A stretch of DNA of 64,000 nt from Hoyosella subflava DQS3-9A1 (GCF_000214175.1 NC_015564.1:1860001-1924000), one strand, 5' to 3'. Shown: positions 7,875 to 17,121, numbered from the stretch's first letter. Program-made: numbers and translations. The notes: generated by a model not told the origin, from the letters alone.

Positions 7875-8246
7875 ATGACGACACCCTCACGTGCCGGGCA
7901 TCCAATCCTGGGACCAATGCCGGCTGCGCAGGCGAATCCGGGATTTCACCGGAAAGCACGCGGGTGGAGGAGACCCGTTTCTCGTGTGATGTTTCGCATG
8001 TTCATCTGGCGGGGGACCCGCTGACCCTGGTGCAGGCGTGGCCGCGAGTGCTGTGGCTCGACGGGGTAATGAGCCGCGACCTCGGGAAGCCCAACATCGT
8101 CGTGCCCGCGACCGAGGACCCCAGATATCACCCCGAACGACTTCCGGTTCACGATCAGCGCGGTCCTCGAGTCCGGGCTGATCCTGTCGGCGACGCTGAC
8201 CACTCCGGTCGACGGCGACATCGAGCTGTCCGCGCTTGCGGCATGA
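7875..8246 (+). pseudogene. Gene interrupted by two compensating frameshifts
   Basis: A strong GGAGGAGG site precedes ATG and the start MTTPSRAGHPILGPMPAAQ. Near 7935 the sensible reading moves to another frame (STRVEETRFSCDVSHVHLA and on to GKPNIVVPATED) and near 8125 returns to the first (ITPNDFRFTISAVLESGLI, LSATLTTPVDGDIELSALAA, stop). Repairing both indels gives one protein of about 123 residues. Left as is, translation stops near 8023. The end resembles beta-rich phage structural or accessory proteins, but no family is recognised. The pair of indels could also be sequencing error. Confidence 0.5.
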
Positions 8247-8404
8247 GACCGCAGGCATACGTCCCCTGTGCGGTAGCGCATCTCTAACCCCAGAACCGTG
8301 GTTGTGCCCACATTTTGCCCACAAATAGTCGTGAAACCCGTCGACGGCCGGGTAGTGAAATCGCTGTTCCAACGGCATTTTGGCGAGTAGTGGGTCCCCC
8401 CGCG

Positions 8405-8451
8405 TTCCGTTCACACCGGAAAGGTCGCTGGTTCAATCCCAGTCGGGACCA
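8405..8451 (+). tRNA. 3' part of tRNA-Val(CAC), probable attachment site
   Basis: The bases fold as the anticodon arm (TTCCG / CGGAA around the 7-base loop TTCACAC, anticodon CAC for valine), a 5-base variable region, the T arm (GCTGG, loop TTCAATC, CCAGT) and the acceptor 3' strand CGGGACC with A as discriminator. The D arm is missing: only GGTCCC, matching the acceptor 5' strand, occurs some 10 bases before the anticodon arm. Either this is the anticodon-to-3'-end duplicate left by an integrated element, or a tRNA gene that lost its D arm. A strong terminator follows. Confidence 0.6.
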
Positions 8452-8459
8452 CACGAAAT

Positions 8460-8509
8460 AAGCGTAAAGCCCCCGGACCTTATGGGCAGCCGGGGGCCTT
8501 ACGCTTTTT
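8460..8509 (+). terminator. Strong rho-independent terminator, probably bidirectional
   Basis: A 17-bp stem (AAGCGTAAAGCCCCCGG paired with CCGGGGGCCTTACGCTT, one wobble) with a 13-base loop is followed by a T-run on the plus strand. It closes the tRNA transcript, and on the minus strand it lies just after the CsbD-like gene, which it could end as well. Confidence 0.85.
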
Positions 8510-8515
8510 GACCAG

Positions 8516-8713
8516 TTAGTTTCCGGTCGCCTTGTCGGCGACTTCGTTCGCCTTGTCCTTGGCCTTCTCGGCGCCCTTCTTGACTGAGGATTCGGCCTGA
8601 TCGGCCTTGCCTTCGGACTTCAGCTCGTCATCGTTCTTCGCAGCCCCGGCCGATTCCTTCGCCTTGCCAGCGAGTTCCTGAGCCTTGTTGCTGATCTTGT
8701 CGCCGATACCCAT
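8516..8713 (-). CDS. CsbD-like small stress protein
   Basis: A 65-residue protein, MGIGDKISNKAQELAGKAKE at the start and Lys/Ala/Glu/Asp-rich throughout, matching the CsbD family of general-stress proteins; these are hydrophilic, largely helical and cytoplasmic. The chosen ATG has GGAAGGA about 9 bases upstream; longer in-frame readings upstream are not protein-like. CsbD genes are typically under alternative stress sigma factors. The exact molecular role is unknown. Confidence 0.85.
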   Translation of the reverse strand: MGIGDKISNKAQELAGKAKESAGAAKNDDELKSEGKADQAESSVKKGAEKAKDKANEVADKATGN

Positions 8714-8869
8714 GCTTCGGAATCCTTCCGATCGATTGGTTCGTGCATGGCGCTTTGAGCGCCAGCGCCCAGTCTGCCGAGACGGACAGCTTTTCGCCAC
8801 AATTTCGCGAGGTATCGAAGGTATGTCCGATATGTCGGAACATGGCGGAGTGCCGGCTGGGGTGGCTAC

Positions 8870-8897
8870 GTTTTCGAAGTACCGGCACAATGGGTTC
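8870..8897 (+). promoter_or_regulatory. Candidate SigF/SigB-type promoter
   Basis: GTTTT and GGGTTC separated by 17 bases resemble the mycobacterial SigF pattern (GTTT, 15-17 bases, GGGTA). It lies about 58 bases before the PGPGW membrane-protein gene, opposite the CsbD-like stress gene. The second hexamer is imperfect, so this is tentative. Confidence 0.25.
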
Positions 8898-8955
8898 ATG
8901 ATTCCGCGGTCGAACTGTGGTTCCGCACGATTTCGCTCCATAGGTCGACCGGGGC

Positions 8956-9414
8956 ATGAGTAGCGCAACCGGCCCTGAACTGGCGACTCAACCAACCGAT
9001 ACGCCCCGTCATCGTCCCTTGCTTGCGGGTGCTCTGTCGGTGCGATCGTTTATCAAAAGCCACCCTCTTTCGGCACTCGCCTACCGCATACTCATCGGCG
9101 TTCTGGGCGCGGTGGTAGTGATCGTCGGGATCATTCTGATTCCGTACCCGGGACCAGGCTGGCTCATCGTCTTCACGGGATTAGGTATCCTTTCCACGGA
9201 GTTCGCCTGGGCCCGGCGTGTCCTCGGATATGGTCTGGCCCGATATCACGCGCTACGCGGGTGGTATTCGCGCCAGCATCTGCTGATCCGCATCCTGGGC
9301 GCTCTTGTCACGGTCGCCGTCACGGTGGTGACGCTGTGGTTCTTCGGAGTGCTCGGACTATTTGCCGAGTGGTTCGGTATCGACTGGCCGTGGCTCGAAG
9401 GTGTTTTGATGTAA
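8956..9414 (+). CDS. PGPGW (TIGR02611) membrane protein
   Basis: A 152-residue integral membrane protein. After a 40-residue cytoplasmic start, a long hydrophobic region at about 44-80 contains the signature YPGPGW that names the family, and another span lies at about 112-135. Such proteins are widespread in actinobacteria and often sit beside thrS, as here. Their function is not established. A possible stress-type promoter precedes it. Confidence 0.8.
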   Translation: MSSATGPELATQPTDTPRHRPLLAGALSVRSFIKSHPLSALAYRILIGVLGAVVVIVGIILIPYPGPGWLIVFTGLGILSTEFAWARRVLGYGLARYHALRGWYSRQHLLIRILGALVTVAVTVVTLWFFGVLGLFAEWFGIDWPWLEGVLM

Positions 9415-9506
9415 TGCCCGGCGCAGCCGTTGCTGAAGGTGGCGGTCGCAATGGGCGTGAGTGATGCCGTCCACTCTGGACAGACGCAGATGAGGAGATT
9501 CGCACT

Positions 9507-11564
9507 GTGACCACGCCCGTGACTCGTTCCCAGGCCCAGCGCGTAGCCGTGCCGGCCGGGACGGCGGCCGGGCGGGCGGTATTCGACGCCGGCCTGCCGA
9601 CTAAAGGCGCGGACGGCATAGTCGTGGTGCGCGACGCGGACGGAACCTTGCGGGATCTCTCGTGGACGCCAGACTCGGACGTGGAGGTTGAAGCTGTCGC
9701 GGCGGATACCGAAGAAGGTCGCAGCGTAATTCGCCATTCGTGCGCTCACGTGTTGGCGCAGGCCGTGCAGCACGAGTTCCCCGAAGCGAAGCTCGGTATT
9801 GGCCCGCCGATCAAGGATGGTTTTTACTACGACTTCCGGGTGGACCGGCCGTTTACACCCGAAGACCTCACCCGGCTCGAAACGCGGATGAAGAAGATCA
9901 TCAAGCAGTCACAGCGGTTCTCTCGCCGAGTGGTCGAATCGGTGGAGGCAGCGCGGGAGGAACTGGCGAAGGAGCCCTTCAAGCTGGAACTGATCGACGA
10001 CAAATCGGGCGTGGATGACCCTGAGGTGATGGAGGTCGGCGGCAGTGAGCTCACGATCTATGACAACCTCGACCCCCGCAGTGGGGAGCGAGTGTGGGGC
10101 GACCTGTGCCGCGGGCCCCACACGCCTACGACGAAACACATCCCAGCGTTCAGACTGACCCGCACTTCAGCCGCGTATTGGCGTGGCGATCAGAGCCGCG
10201 AGGATCTGCAGCGCATTTATGGCACAGCGTGGGAATCCCAGGAAGCGCTCGACCGCCACCTCGAACTCCTGGCCGAAGCGGAGCGGCGCGACCACCGCCG
10301 AGTCGGCAACGAACTCGACTTGTTCAGCTTCCCGCACGAACTAGGTTCCGGTCTGCCGGTCTTTCATCCGAAAGGCGGCATCGTCCGCAAAGAGATGGAG
10401 GACTACTCCCGTCAGCGCCACATCGAGGCCGGCTACGAGTTCGTCTATACCCCGCACATCACCAAATCGGATCTTTATCAGGTGTCGGGTCACCTCGACT
10501 GGTACAAAGACGGCATGTTCCCGGCGATGCAGATCGACGCGGAGCTTGATGACGACGGGAAAGTCCGCAAGCCCGGCCAGGACTATTACCTCAAGCCGAT
10601 GAACTGCCCGATGCACAATCTGATTTTTGCCACGCGTGCCCGTTCCTACCGTGAGCTGCCGTTGCGAATGTTCGAGTTCGGGTCGGTCTACCGGTATGAG
10701 CGTTCTGGTGTGGTGCACGGCCTGACCCGGGTCCGCGGGATGACCCAGGACGACGCCCACATATATTGCACTCGTGAGCAGATGCACGATGAGCTGACCA
10801 GCATTTTGCGGTTCGTCCTCGACTTGCTCAAGGATTACGGTCTCGACGACTTCTACCTTGAGCTGTCCACTAAGGATCCGGAGAAGTTTGTCGGCTCGGA
10901 CGAGGTGTGGGAAGAGGCCACACGCACGCTCGAAGAGGTCGGTAAGGCTTCTGGTCTGGAACTCGTGCCCGACCCAGGCGGGGCCGCGTTCTACGGACCG
11001 AAGATCTCCGTGCAGGCGAAGGACGCACTCGGACGCACGTGGCAGATGTCGACCATCCAGCTCGACTTCAACATGCCGGAGCGTTTCAGCTTGGAGTACA
11101 CCGGCCCCGATGGGAGCCGCCAGCGCCCGGTGATGATTCACCGTGCGCTGTTCGGTTCGATCGAGCGGTTCTTCGGGGTGCTGACGGAGCACTACGCGGG
11201 CATGTTTCCCGCGTGGCTTGCGCCGGTGCAAGTAGTGGGCATCCCAGTTGCGGAGAAGCATGAAGAGCACCTATTTTCGGTAATCTCGCAGCTCAAGTCG
11301 GCTGGCATCCGGGCCGAAGTAGACGTCAGCGATGAGCGGATGCAGAAGAAGATCCGTACCCACACCACCGGCAAGGTTCCGTTCATGCTTCTCGCGGGTG
11401 ACCGTGACGTAGAAGCTGGAGCAGTGAGCTTCCGATTCCACGACGGTTCGCAGCTAAACGGGGTACCCGCAGATCAAGCGATAGAGATTATTACGGGCTG
11501 GGTGTCGGGCCGGATTAACGCAGCCCCTGCCGCGGCGACGCTGCGCGCAAACGGGGCACCTTGA
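9507..11564 (+). CDS. thrS: Threonyl-tRNA synthetase
   Basis: 685 residues from a GTG start, charging tRNA-Thr with threonine in the cytoplasm. Domains in order: TGS-like N-terminus (to about 70), second additional/editing domain with HSCAHVLAQ near 78-86, class II catalytic core and anticodon-binding domain. The three zinc ligands that select threonine are in place: Cys367 in MNCPMH, His418 in QDDAH, His545 in MIHRALFGS. The following HIT gene starts just after the stop, so both are probably on one transcript with the phosphatidylinositol mannoside genes. Same order as in M. tuberculosis (Rv2614c). Confidence 0.97.
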   Translation: MTTPVTRSQAQRVAVPAGTAAGRAVFDAGLPTKGADGIVVVRDADGTLRDLSWTPDSDVEVEAVAADTEEGRSVIRHSCAHVLAQAVQHEFPEAKLGIGPPIKDGFYYDFRVDRPFTPEDLTRLETRMKKIIKQSQRFSRRVVESVEAAREELAKEPFKLELIDDKSGVDDPEVMEVGGSELTIYDNLDPRSGERVWGDLCRGPHTPTTKHIPAFRLTRTSAAYWRGDQSREDLQRIYGTAWESQEALDRHLELLAEAERRDHRRVGNELDLFSFPHELGSGLPVFHPKGGIVRKEMEDYSRQRHIEAGYEFVYTPHITKSDLYQVSGHLDWYKDGMFPAMQIDAELDDDGKVRKPGQDYYLKPMNCPMHNLIFATRARSYRELPLRMFEFGSVYRYERSGVVHGLTRVRGMTQDDAHIYCTREQMHDELTSILRFVLDLLKDYGLDDFYLELSTKDPEKFVGSDEVWEEATRTLEEVGKASGLELVPDPGGAAFYGPKISVQAKDALGRTWQMSTIQLDFNMPERFSLEYTGPDGSRQRPVMIHRALFGSIERFFGVLTEHYAGMFPAWLAPVQVVGIPVAEKHEEHLFSVISQLKSAGIRAEVDVSDERMQKKIRTHTTGKVPFMLLAGDRDVEAGAVSFRFHDGSQLNGVPADQAIEIITGWVSGRINAAPAAATLRANGAP

Positions 11565-11566
11565 TC

Positions 11567-12118
11567 GTGGACCACGACCAGCTCGTCGACTCCGGGGTAG
11601 GTGTGCCCGACCGGCTGCAGCGTATCTGGACACCGCACCGCATGTCCTATATTGCAGACTCGTCGGTCCCGGAAAAAGACGAGGGATGCCCGCTGTGCAG
11701 GATCCCGCAGATGAGCGACGAGGAAGGGCTGGTTATTGCACGGGGCCGCACGGTGTACGCCGTGCTGAACCTCTACCCGTACAACCCTGGGCACCTGATG
11801 ATCGTGCCCTACCGTCATGTTGCCGACCTCACCGAACTCAACGAATCGGAAAGCAATGAGCTCACCGCGTTCACGCAGGTGGCACTACGAGTAATCCGTG
11901 GGGTGTCGCAGCCTCACGGATTCAACGTCGGGCTGAACCTCGGTGCCGCCGCCGGAGGCTCATTGTCTGCGCACCTCCATCAGCATCTGGTCCCGCGCTG
12001 GGTGGGAGATGCGAACTTCATCACCGTGACCGGTGAAACGAAAGTTTTGCCGCAGCTTCTGCGGGAAACGCGGTCGCTTCTCTCCCTGGCCTGGGATACG
12101 CCGCAAACTGAGACTTAA
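11567..12118 (+). CDS. HIT-family Ap4A phosphorylase-like protein
   Basis: 183 residues from GTG (a TTG two codons upstream overlapping the thrS stop is an alternative). The histidine triad is HLHQHLVPRW near the end, and the NLYPYNPGHLMIVPYRH segment is typical of this branch. The M. tuberculosis orthologue next to thrS, Rv2613c, cleaves diadenosine tetraphosphate with phosphate. Ap4A is a side product of aminoacyl-tRNA synthetases, which makes the pairing with thrS sensible. Cytoplasmic enzyme. The CPLC segment before the HIT domain may bind zinc. Confidence 0.9.
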   Translation: MDHDQLVDSGVGVPDRLQRIWTPHRMSYIADSSVPEKDEGCPLCRIPQMSDEEGLVIARGRTVYAVLNLYPYNPGHLMIVPYRHVADLTELNESESNELTAFTQVALRVIRGVSQPHGFNVGLNLGAAAGGSLSAHLHQHLVPRWVGDANFITVTGETKVLPQLLRETRSLLSLAWDTPQTET

Positions 12119-12221
12119 CTCGCGTGCCACGCGAACGTCGGCGGGCCCGGCGCGCTTTCGCGCCTGTCCGGTTATAGGCTCTCGGTAACGTTCATCCATT
12201 TCATCACGGAAAAGGGCTGTC

Positions 12222-12872
12222 ATGCTTAGCGTTTTCGGGCGACCGTCGGTGTCGAAAGTCACCGCGCCACTCGGAAGGGCGCTGGTTCGTGCGGGTATTA
12301 GCCCAGATGCCGTGACTATCGCCGGCACAACCGCTACGGTTGCCGCTGCACTCACGCTGTTCCCGACGGGCCACCTCTTCTGGGGTGCCGTGGTTATCGC
12401 CTTATTCGTTCTGTTCGATCTCGTTGATGGAGCAATGGCCCGGGCCCGGGGCGGAGGCACGCCGTATGGGGCTGTGCTCGATGCGACGTGCGACCGTATC
12501 GCGGATGGTGCGATCTTTGCAGCACTAGCATGGTGGGCCGTATACCACGAAGAGTCCAGGCCGCTCGTGGCTGCAACACTGATCTGTCTGGTGACCTCGC
12601 AGGTAGTTTCCTACGCGAAGGCGCGCGCGGAAGCGAGTGGCCTGACGGCGGACGGCGGACTGATTGAGCGGTCAGATCGTCTGGTCATCGTGCTTCTCGG
12701 TGCGGGCTTCACCGGAATTGGCGTGTTCTGGGCAATTCACGTCGCAATGTGGCTGCTCGCCATCGGCAGCATCGTCACCGTCATTCAGCGTGTGGCGGCC
12801 GTTCGGCGCTCACCCGGAGCGCTCGCTGTGATGACCGAAACTCAGCCTGAAACCCCTCAGGAGCCTCAATGA
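12222..12872 (+). CDS. pgsA: Phosphatidylinositol phosphate synthase
   Basis: A 216-residue CDP-alcohol phosphatidyltransferase with about six membrane spans. The complete active-site motif is present: Asp66, Asp69, Gly70, Ala73, Arg74, Gly83, Asp87 and Asp91. By position and similarity to Rv2612c it joins CDP-diacylglycerol and inositol-1-phosphate to make phosphatidylinositol phosphate, the first step toward PI mannosides, lipomannan and lipoarabinomannan. It starts an operon with the next two genes; its stop overlaps the acyltransferase start by four bases. Confidence 0.93.
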   Translation: MLSVFGRPSVSKVTAPLGRALVRAGISPDAVTIAGTTATVAAALTLFPTGHLFWGAVVIALFVLFDLVDGAMARARGGGTPYGAVLDATCDRIADGAIFAALAWWAVYHEESRPLVAATLICLVTSQVVSYAKARAEASGLTADGGLIERSDRLVIVLLGAGFTGIGVFWAIHVAMWLLAIGSIVTVIQRVAAVRRSPGALAVMTETQPETPQEPQ

Positions 12873-13795
12873 GCGACTCGCCCGCGCTGGTAGACACTTT
12901 TTCGGACTACGCATTTGCGACGGGGTGGCGGCTCGTTCGTTCGTTGCCAGAGCCAGTTGCAGCGGGAACGTTCAATATGGGCGCTGACTATGCGGCACGC
13001 GGCGGCGGCCCAAACCAGTTGCGAAAAAACCTCGCCCGGGTGCTCGGCGTCCACCCGGTCGCGGTCCCAGGCGTATTGATGCGCGCTGCTATGCGCTCTT
13101 ACGCGCGGTACTGGCGCGAAGCGTTCCGATTGCCCTCTATGGACCTAGTTGAGGTGGCGCGGTCAATCGACGAGAGTGTCCACGGCCGCGAGAATCTACT
13201 GAACCCGCACGCGGACGGCCGCGGCGTTGTGCTCGCGCTGCCTCACAGTGGCAACTGGGATCTCGCGGGGGTGTGGCTGGTGCACACCCTAGGCAGATTC
13301 TCGACCGTGGCCGAGCGGCTCAAGCCGGAATCGCTCTATCAGCGCTTCGTCGACTACCGCGAGTCGTTGGGGTTCGAGATCTTCCCCACGAGCGGTGGCG
13401 AGCGACCACCTTCACAGGTGCTGAAGGAGAGGCTGACCGAAGGCAAAGTCGTGTGTCTCCTAGCGGATCGCGATCTGACCGCGGCGGGAATCCCGGTGGA
13501 CTTTTTCGGTGGCCGGACCAGTTTTCCCGCCGGTCCGGCCAAGCTCGCGCAGGAAACGGGCGCCGCGTTGGTGCCCGTACACTGCTGGTTTACGCCAAAC
13601 GGCTGGGGCTTCAAAGTGGAGCCTGAGATCGACTTGGCCCAGGGCGTCGCGTCGGCAACGCAGGAACTGGCAGACGTGTTTTCCCTGAACATTGTGCGAT
13701 ATCCGGCAGACTGGCACATGCTGCAGCCGCTCTGGTGGGAAGACCTGTCGAAGGAACGACTGGCCCGGATGGGAGTGTCGACCGAAGAGACTTAG
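12869..13795 (+). CDS. patA: Phosphatidylinositol mannoside acyltransferase
   Basis: 308 residues of the lysophospholipid acyltransferase (LpxL/HtrB) type. The catalytic segment LPHSGNWD places His126 where the mycobacterial PatA nucleophile-activating histidine lies. It acylates the 6-position of the mannose added by PimA, on the inner face of the membrane. Start overlaps the PIP synthase stop (ATGA). Length and neighbours match Rv2611c. Confidence 0.93.
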   Translation: MSDSPALVDTFSDYAFATGWRLVRSLPEPVAAGTFNMGADYAARGGGPNQLRKNLARVLGVHPVAVPGVLMRAAMRSYARYWREAFRLPSMDLVEVARSIDESVHGRENLLNPHADGRGVVLALPHSGNWDLAGVWLVHTLGRFSTVAERLKPESLYQRFVDYRESLGFEIFPTSGGERPPSQVLKERLTEGKVVCLLADRDLTAAGIPVDFFGGRTSFPAGPAKLAQETGAALVPVHCWFTPNGWGFKVEPEIDLAQGVASATQELADVFSLNIVRYPADWHMLQPLWWEDLSKERLARMGVSTEET

Positions 13796-13902
13796 TGCAT
13801 GGCGTACAGGAGCGGAGAGACAATCGAGTAGGGGAGTCCGGGCGACTGGGGAGCCGGGATCCGTAGCGGATGGGAAGATATGCCGGCGAAAGAGCATGCG
13901 TT

Positions 13903-15036
13903 GTGAAGATCGGGATGGTCTGTCCTTACTCGTTTGATGTGCACGGCGGTGTCCAGGCGCACGTGGCTGAACTCGCTGGAGTCCTCATCGAGATGGGACA
14001 CACCGTGAGCGTGCTCGCGCCCGCTTCCGACGATGTTGAACTCCCGTCGTATGTCGTCTCAGCTGGGCGAGCACTGCCGATCCCGTATAACGGCTCGGTG
14101 GCGCGGCTGAGCTTTGGTCCCGTCGCCTACGCGCGGGTACGCCGCTGGCTCACTGAGAATCAGTTCGACGTGGTGCACCTCCACGAGCCCAACGCGCCGA
14201 GCCTGTCGATGCTCGCATTGAGCCTCGCGGATATTCCAGTCGTGGCCACCTTCCACACGTCGACAACCAAATCGCTCGTACTCAGCACATTCCAGCCCGT
14301 CCTGCAGCCTTTGCTCGAGAAGATCAACGGAAAAATCGCGGTCTCTGAATTGGCCCGGCGCTGGCAGATCGAGTCTCTGGGATCAGACGCTGTGGAGATC
14401 CCCAACGGTGTCCATGTCGGGTTCTTCGCGACCGCGCGGCCTTTTCCAGGCTATCCACGCGCTGGGAAGACCATTCTTTTCCTCGGTCGCTACGACGAGC
14501 CCCGAAAAGGCATGGCTGTATTGGTGAAGGCGTTGCCCCAGTTGGTAGAGCGGCACCCAGATCTTGAGGTCCTCGTCGTGGGCCGTGGCGACGAAGCGGA
14601 GCTGCGCGAGGAACTCGGTCCGCTTGAGCGTCATTTTCGCTTTCTTGGGCAAGTGACAGACGCGGAGAAAGCAGCAGCCTTGCGCAGCGCCGATGTCTAT
14701 TGCGCACCAAATTTGGGCGGTGAGAGCTTCGGCATCGTTCTCGTCGAAGCCATGGCCGCGGGCACACCGGTGGTAGCGAGTGAACTCGATGCATTCCGCA
14801 GAGTTCTCCGTGACGGGAGAGCAGGATGCCTGACACGAACCGGCAACGCCAACGATCTTGCCCGCGGAATCGACCGGGTGCTTACCGACGATGAATACCG
14901 TGAGGAAATCATCTCCGGCGCGAGTGTAGCTGTCCTCCATTATGACTGGAGCGTCGTTTCACGCCAGGTACTGCGCGTTTACGAAACCGTCGTCATGACA
15001 GCGCCAGTGCCACCGAAGCCGCTTCGGCGGGCATGA
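13903..15036 (+). CDS. pimA: GDP-mannose:phosphatidylinositol mannosyltransferase
   Basis: 377 residues from a GTG that begins MKIGMVCPYSFDVHGGVQ, aligning with PimA starts; an ATG 11 codons upstream adds an unlikely leader. It is a GT-B, GT4-family enzyme: N-terminal acceptor domain, then the donor domain with FLGRYDEPRKGMAVL near 195 and the GGESFGIVLVEAMAAGTPVV block with its catalytic-type glutamates. It transfers the first mannose to phosphatidylinositol at the cytoplasmic side of the membrane. A 107-base gap separates it from patA. Confidence 0.94.
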   Translation: MKIGMVCPYSFDVHGGVQAHVAELAGVLIEMGHTVSVLAPASDDVELPSYVVSAGRALPIPYNGSVARLSFGPVAYARVRRWLTENQFDVVHLHEPNAPSLSMLALSLADIPVVATFHTSTTKSLVLSTFQPVLQPLLEKINGKIAVSELARRWQIESLGSDAVEIPNGVHVGFFATARPFPGYPRAGKTILFLGRYDEPRKGMAVLVKALPQLVERHPDLEVLVVGRGDEAELREELGPLERHFRFLGQVTDAEKAAALRSADVYCAPNLGGESFGIVLVEAMAAGTPVVASELDAFRRVLRDGRAGCLTRTGNANDLARGIDRVLTDDEYREEIISGASVAVLHYDWSVVSRQVLRVYETVVMTAPVPPKPLRRA

Positions 15037-15052
15037 CAAGGGAGGCTGATCG

Positions 15053-16090
15053 ATGACCTCGTGGTGGTTTCTCCTCCTCACTGCGGCCGTTGTCGCGATT
15101 GTCGTCATCACTGTTGCCTGGATCATGACGACGGCGAGTCGGCTCGACCGGCTCCACATCCGGTATGACAAGGCATGGCAGGCGCTCGACTCTGCGCTGG
15201 GCCGCCGCGCCGTCGTGGCGCGCTCGATCTCCGATGCACTTACCCGCGCTCCCACGGATACTGACACCTCTATCCGGCATGCCGACAAATTGAAGCGTCT
15301 GTCTTTGCGCGCGGAGCGCGCTGACCGCGATGACCGCGAGGACGCGGAGAACGCGCTCTCCGCGGCGCTCGCACAAATTCGGCCTGCATCACTGAGTCCG
15401 CAGCTCGCTGCGGAACTCGCTGATGCTGAGGCGCGAGTCCTCATCGCGCGCCGCTTCCACAATGATGCTGTCCGAGACATCGCGACGCTACGCCGACGTC
15501 GTCCGGTGCGCTGGCTCCGTCTTGCTGGCACCGCGTCTGAACCGCTGCATTTCGAGATCGCCGAACGGCAACTGTCCCCGCAGTTCGAGGCCGCTGCGCC
15601 GCGAAGCTCAGCCCGAGTTGTGGTACTCGACCAGCATGATCGAGTATTGCTGTTGCGCGGCCGTGACCCCGAGGGGAGTGGGGAGTTCTTCTGGTTCACT
15701 GTTGGCGGAGGAGTTGAACCGGGGGAATCGCTCCGGGAGACCGCGGTCCGCGAGTTGCGTGAGGAAACCGGGCGTGACGTGCCGGTGAGGTCGCTCCGAG
15801 GCCCGCTATGGAAGCGCTCAGAGGTTTTCTCGTTCAACGGAACGGTGATGCGCAGCGAAGAGGAGTTCTTTGTGGTGCGCACCGGGGAGTTCGTCCCGTC
15901 GATGACTGGTTTGACGGACTTGGAGAATCGCGTGGTCAGCGATTACAAATGGTGCACACCTTCTGAAATGGAAACGCTCGCGATGGCTGGCGAGAAGGTA
16001 TACCCGGAGGAACTGCCTCGCCTCGTCGGCGAAGCGGCAGCCGTACTTGAGGGTGAGCGCGAGGTCGTGACGCCCCGCCGGATCCACTAA
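15053..16090 (+). CDS. Membrane-anchored Nudix hydrolase
   Basis: 345 residues with GGGAGG before the ATG. A single N-terminal span (about 3-24) is followed by a helical, LemA-like coiled segment (about 30-150) and a C-terminal Nudix domain. The Nudix box is complete: GGGVEPGESL, then RELREETG. Nudix enzymes hydrolyse nucleoside diphosphates linked to another group; the substrate here is unknown. Position between pimA and pdxS matches Rv2609c. Its anchoring and place beside the PI mannoside genes suggest action near the membrane, possibly on a nucleotide sugar or lipid pyrophosphate, which is inference. Confidence 0.85.
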   Translation: MTSWWFLLLTAAVVAIVVITVAWIMTTASRLDRLHIRYDKAWQALDSALGRRAVVARSISDALTRAPTDTDTSIRHADKLKRLSLRAERADRDDREDAENALSAALAQIRPASLSPQLAAELADAEARVLIARRFHNDAVRDIATLRRRRPVRWLRLAGTASEPLHFEIAERQLSPQFEAAAPRSSARVVVLDQHDRVLLLRGRDPEGSGEFFWFTVGGGVEPGESLRETAVRELREETGRDVPVRSLRGPLWKRSEVFSFNGTVMRSEEEFFVVRTGEFVPSMTGLTDLENRVVSDYKWCTPSEMETLAMAGEKVYPEELPRLVGEAAAVLEGEREVVTPRRIH

Positions 16091-16106
16091 CTCGGGTATG
16101 TGGATG

Positions 16107-16135
16107 GGTCGGCCTTCGCACTTGCGGAGCCGACC
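16107..16135 (+). terminator. Hairpin after the Nudix gene
   Basis: GGTCGGC and GCCGACC flank a partly paired loop, giving an imperfect 13-bp stem with no T-run. It lies 16 bases after the Nudix stop and just before a TAGGAT hexamer that may be the -10 element of pdxS, so it may insulate the two transcripts. Confidence 0.4.
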
Positions 16136-16200
16136 TCCTAGGATGAAACCCCGAGAACTTTAGACCACCCAACTTGACGCCATATGCAGGAGAGACTTTC

Positions 16201-17121
16201 GTGAGCGCAACCCCTACCAATTCAATTGACGCCGGTTTGCCTGTTACCGGCACGGCCAGCGTAAAGCGCGGTATGGCCGAAATGCTCAAGGGGGGCGTGA
16301 TCATGGACGTCGTCACGCCCGAGCAAGCCAAGATCGCGGAGGACGCCGGAGCAGTTGCCGTCATGGCACTCGAACGGGTACCCGCTGACATCCGGGCCCA
16401 GGGCGGCGTCGTCCGAATGAGCGACCCTGACATGATCCAGGGAATCATTGACGCGGTATCCATCCCGGTGATGGCGAAAGCGCGAATTGGGCATTTCGTC
16501 GAAGCCCAGATCTTGCAGAGTCTGGGCGTTGACTACATTGACGAGTCGGAGGTGCTCACGCCCGCCGACTACGCCAACCACATCGACAAGTGGCAGTTCA
16601 CGGTGCCGTTCGTATGCGGTGCGACCAATCTTGGCGAGGCGCTGCGCCGGATCACCGAAGGCGCGGCGATGATCCGGTCGAAGGGCGAGGCAGGGACCGG
16701 TGATGTGTCAAATGCGACCACTCATATGCGAGAGATCGGCGGAGCCATCCGTCGGCTGACGTCCTTGAGCAAGGATGAGCTTTTTGTCGCGGCGAAAGAG
16801 CTGCAGGCGCCGTACGAACTCGTAGCCGAGGTCGCTGCGGCGGGCAAACTTCCCGTCGTGATGTTCACCGCAGGTGGTATTGCTACGCCCGCTGACGCGG
16901 CGATGATGATGCAGCTCGGCGCGGAAGGCGTCTTTGTTGGCTCCGGGATCTTCAAGTCCGGTGACCCCGTCAAGCGTGCCGCCGCGATCGTCAAGGCAAC
17001 CACGTACTTCGACGACCCAGATGCGCTGGCAAGTGTTTCACGAGGGCTCGGCGAAGCCATGGTGGGGATCAATGTCGACGACCTCCCACAGTCGCACCGG
17101 CTCGCGGAGCGTGGCTGGTAA
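16201..17121 (+). CDS. pdxS: Pyridoxal 5'-phosphate synthase, PdxS subunit
   Basis: 306 residues from a GTG with AGGAGAG about 7 bases upstream. PdxS builds pyridoxal phosphate from ribose 5-phosphate, glyceraldehyde 3-phosphate and ammonia; it is a (beta/alpha)8 barrel forming a dodecamer with PdxT. Family segments are all present: [23 protein letters not shown] with its catalytic-region lysine, [11 protein letters not shown] phosphate loop, and the [10 protein letters not shown] segment. pdxT follows after tesB, so the two subunits are encoded near each other but not adjacent. Confidence 0.97.
   Translation: MSATPTNSIDAGLPVTGTASVKRGMAEMLKGGVIMDVVTPEQAKIAEDAGAVAVMALERVPADIRAQGGVVRMSDPDMIQGIIDAVSIPVMAKARIGHFVEAQILQSLGVDYIDESEVLTPADYANHIDKWQFTVPFVCGATNLGEALRRITEGAAMIRSKGEAGTGDVSNATTHMREIGGAIRRLTSLSKDELFVAAKELQAPYELVAEVAAAGKLPVVMFTAGGIATPADAAMMMQLGAEGVFVGSGIFKSGDPVKRAAAIVKATTYFDDPDALASVSRGLGEAMVGINVDDLPQSHRLAERGW

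Larger units (their letters stand above)
1..8451. mobile_element. Accessory region, probable decayed integrative element (right end)
   Basis: This stretch differs from the conserved core to its right: base composition is uneven, most proteins are unrecognised, genes lie on both strands with long gaps, and at least two genes are broken by frameshifts. It ends at the 3' part of a tRNA-Val(CAC), and tRNA 3' ends are the classical target of tyrosine-integrase elements. No integrase, relaxase or structural phage gene is visible, and the left boundary lies outside the window. Calling it one element is an inference; it could also be several successive insertions at the same tRNA site. Confidence 0.4.

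Noticed and set aside
9420-9506. T-box or other tRNA-sensing leader before thrS
   Set aside because: The gap is under 100 bases and shows no T-box sequence or terminator/antiterminator pair.
10341-11270. 309-codon open frame antisense to thrS
   Set aside because: Shadow of a certain gene; His/Arg/Val-rich composition caused by codon bias of thrS.
14959-15882. 307-codon frame antisense to pimA end and the Nudix gene
   Set aside because: Ser/Arg-rich shadow; the plus-strand Nudix box is unambiguous.
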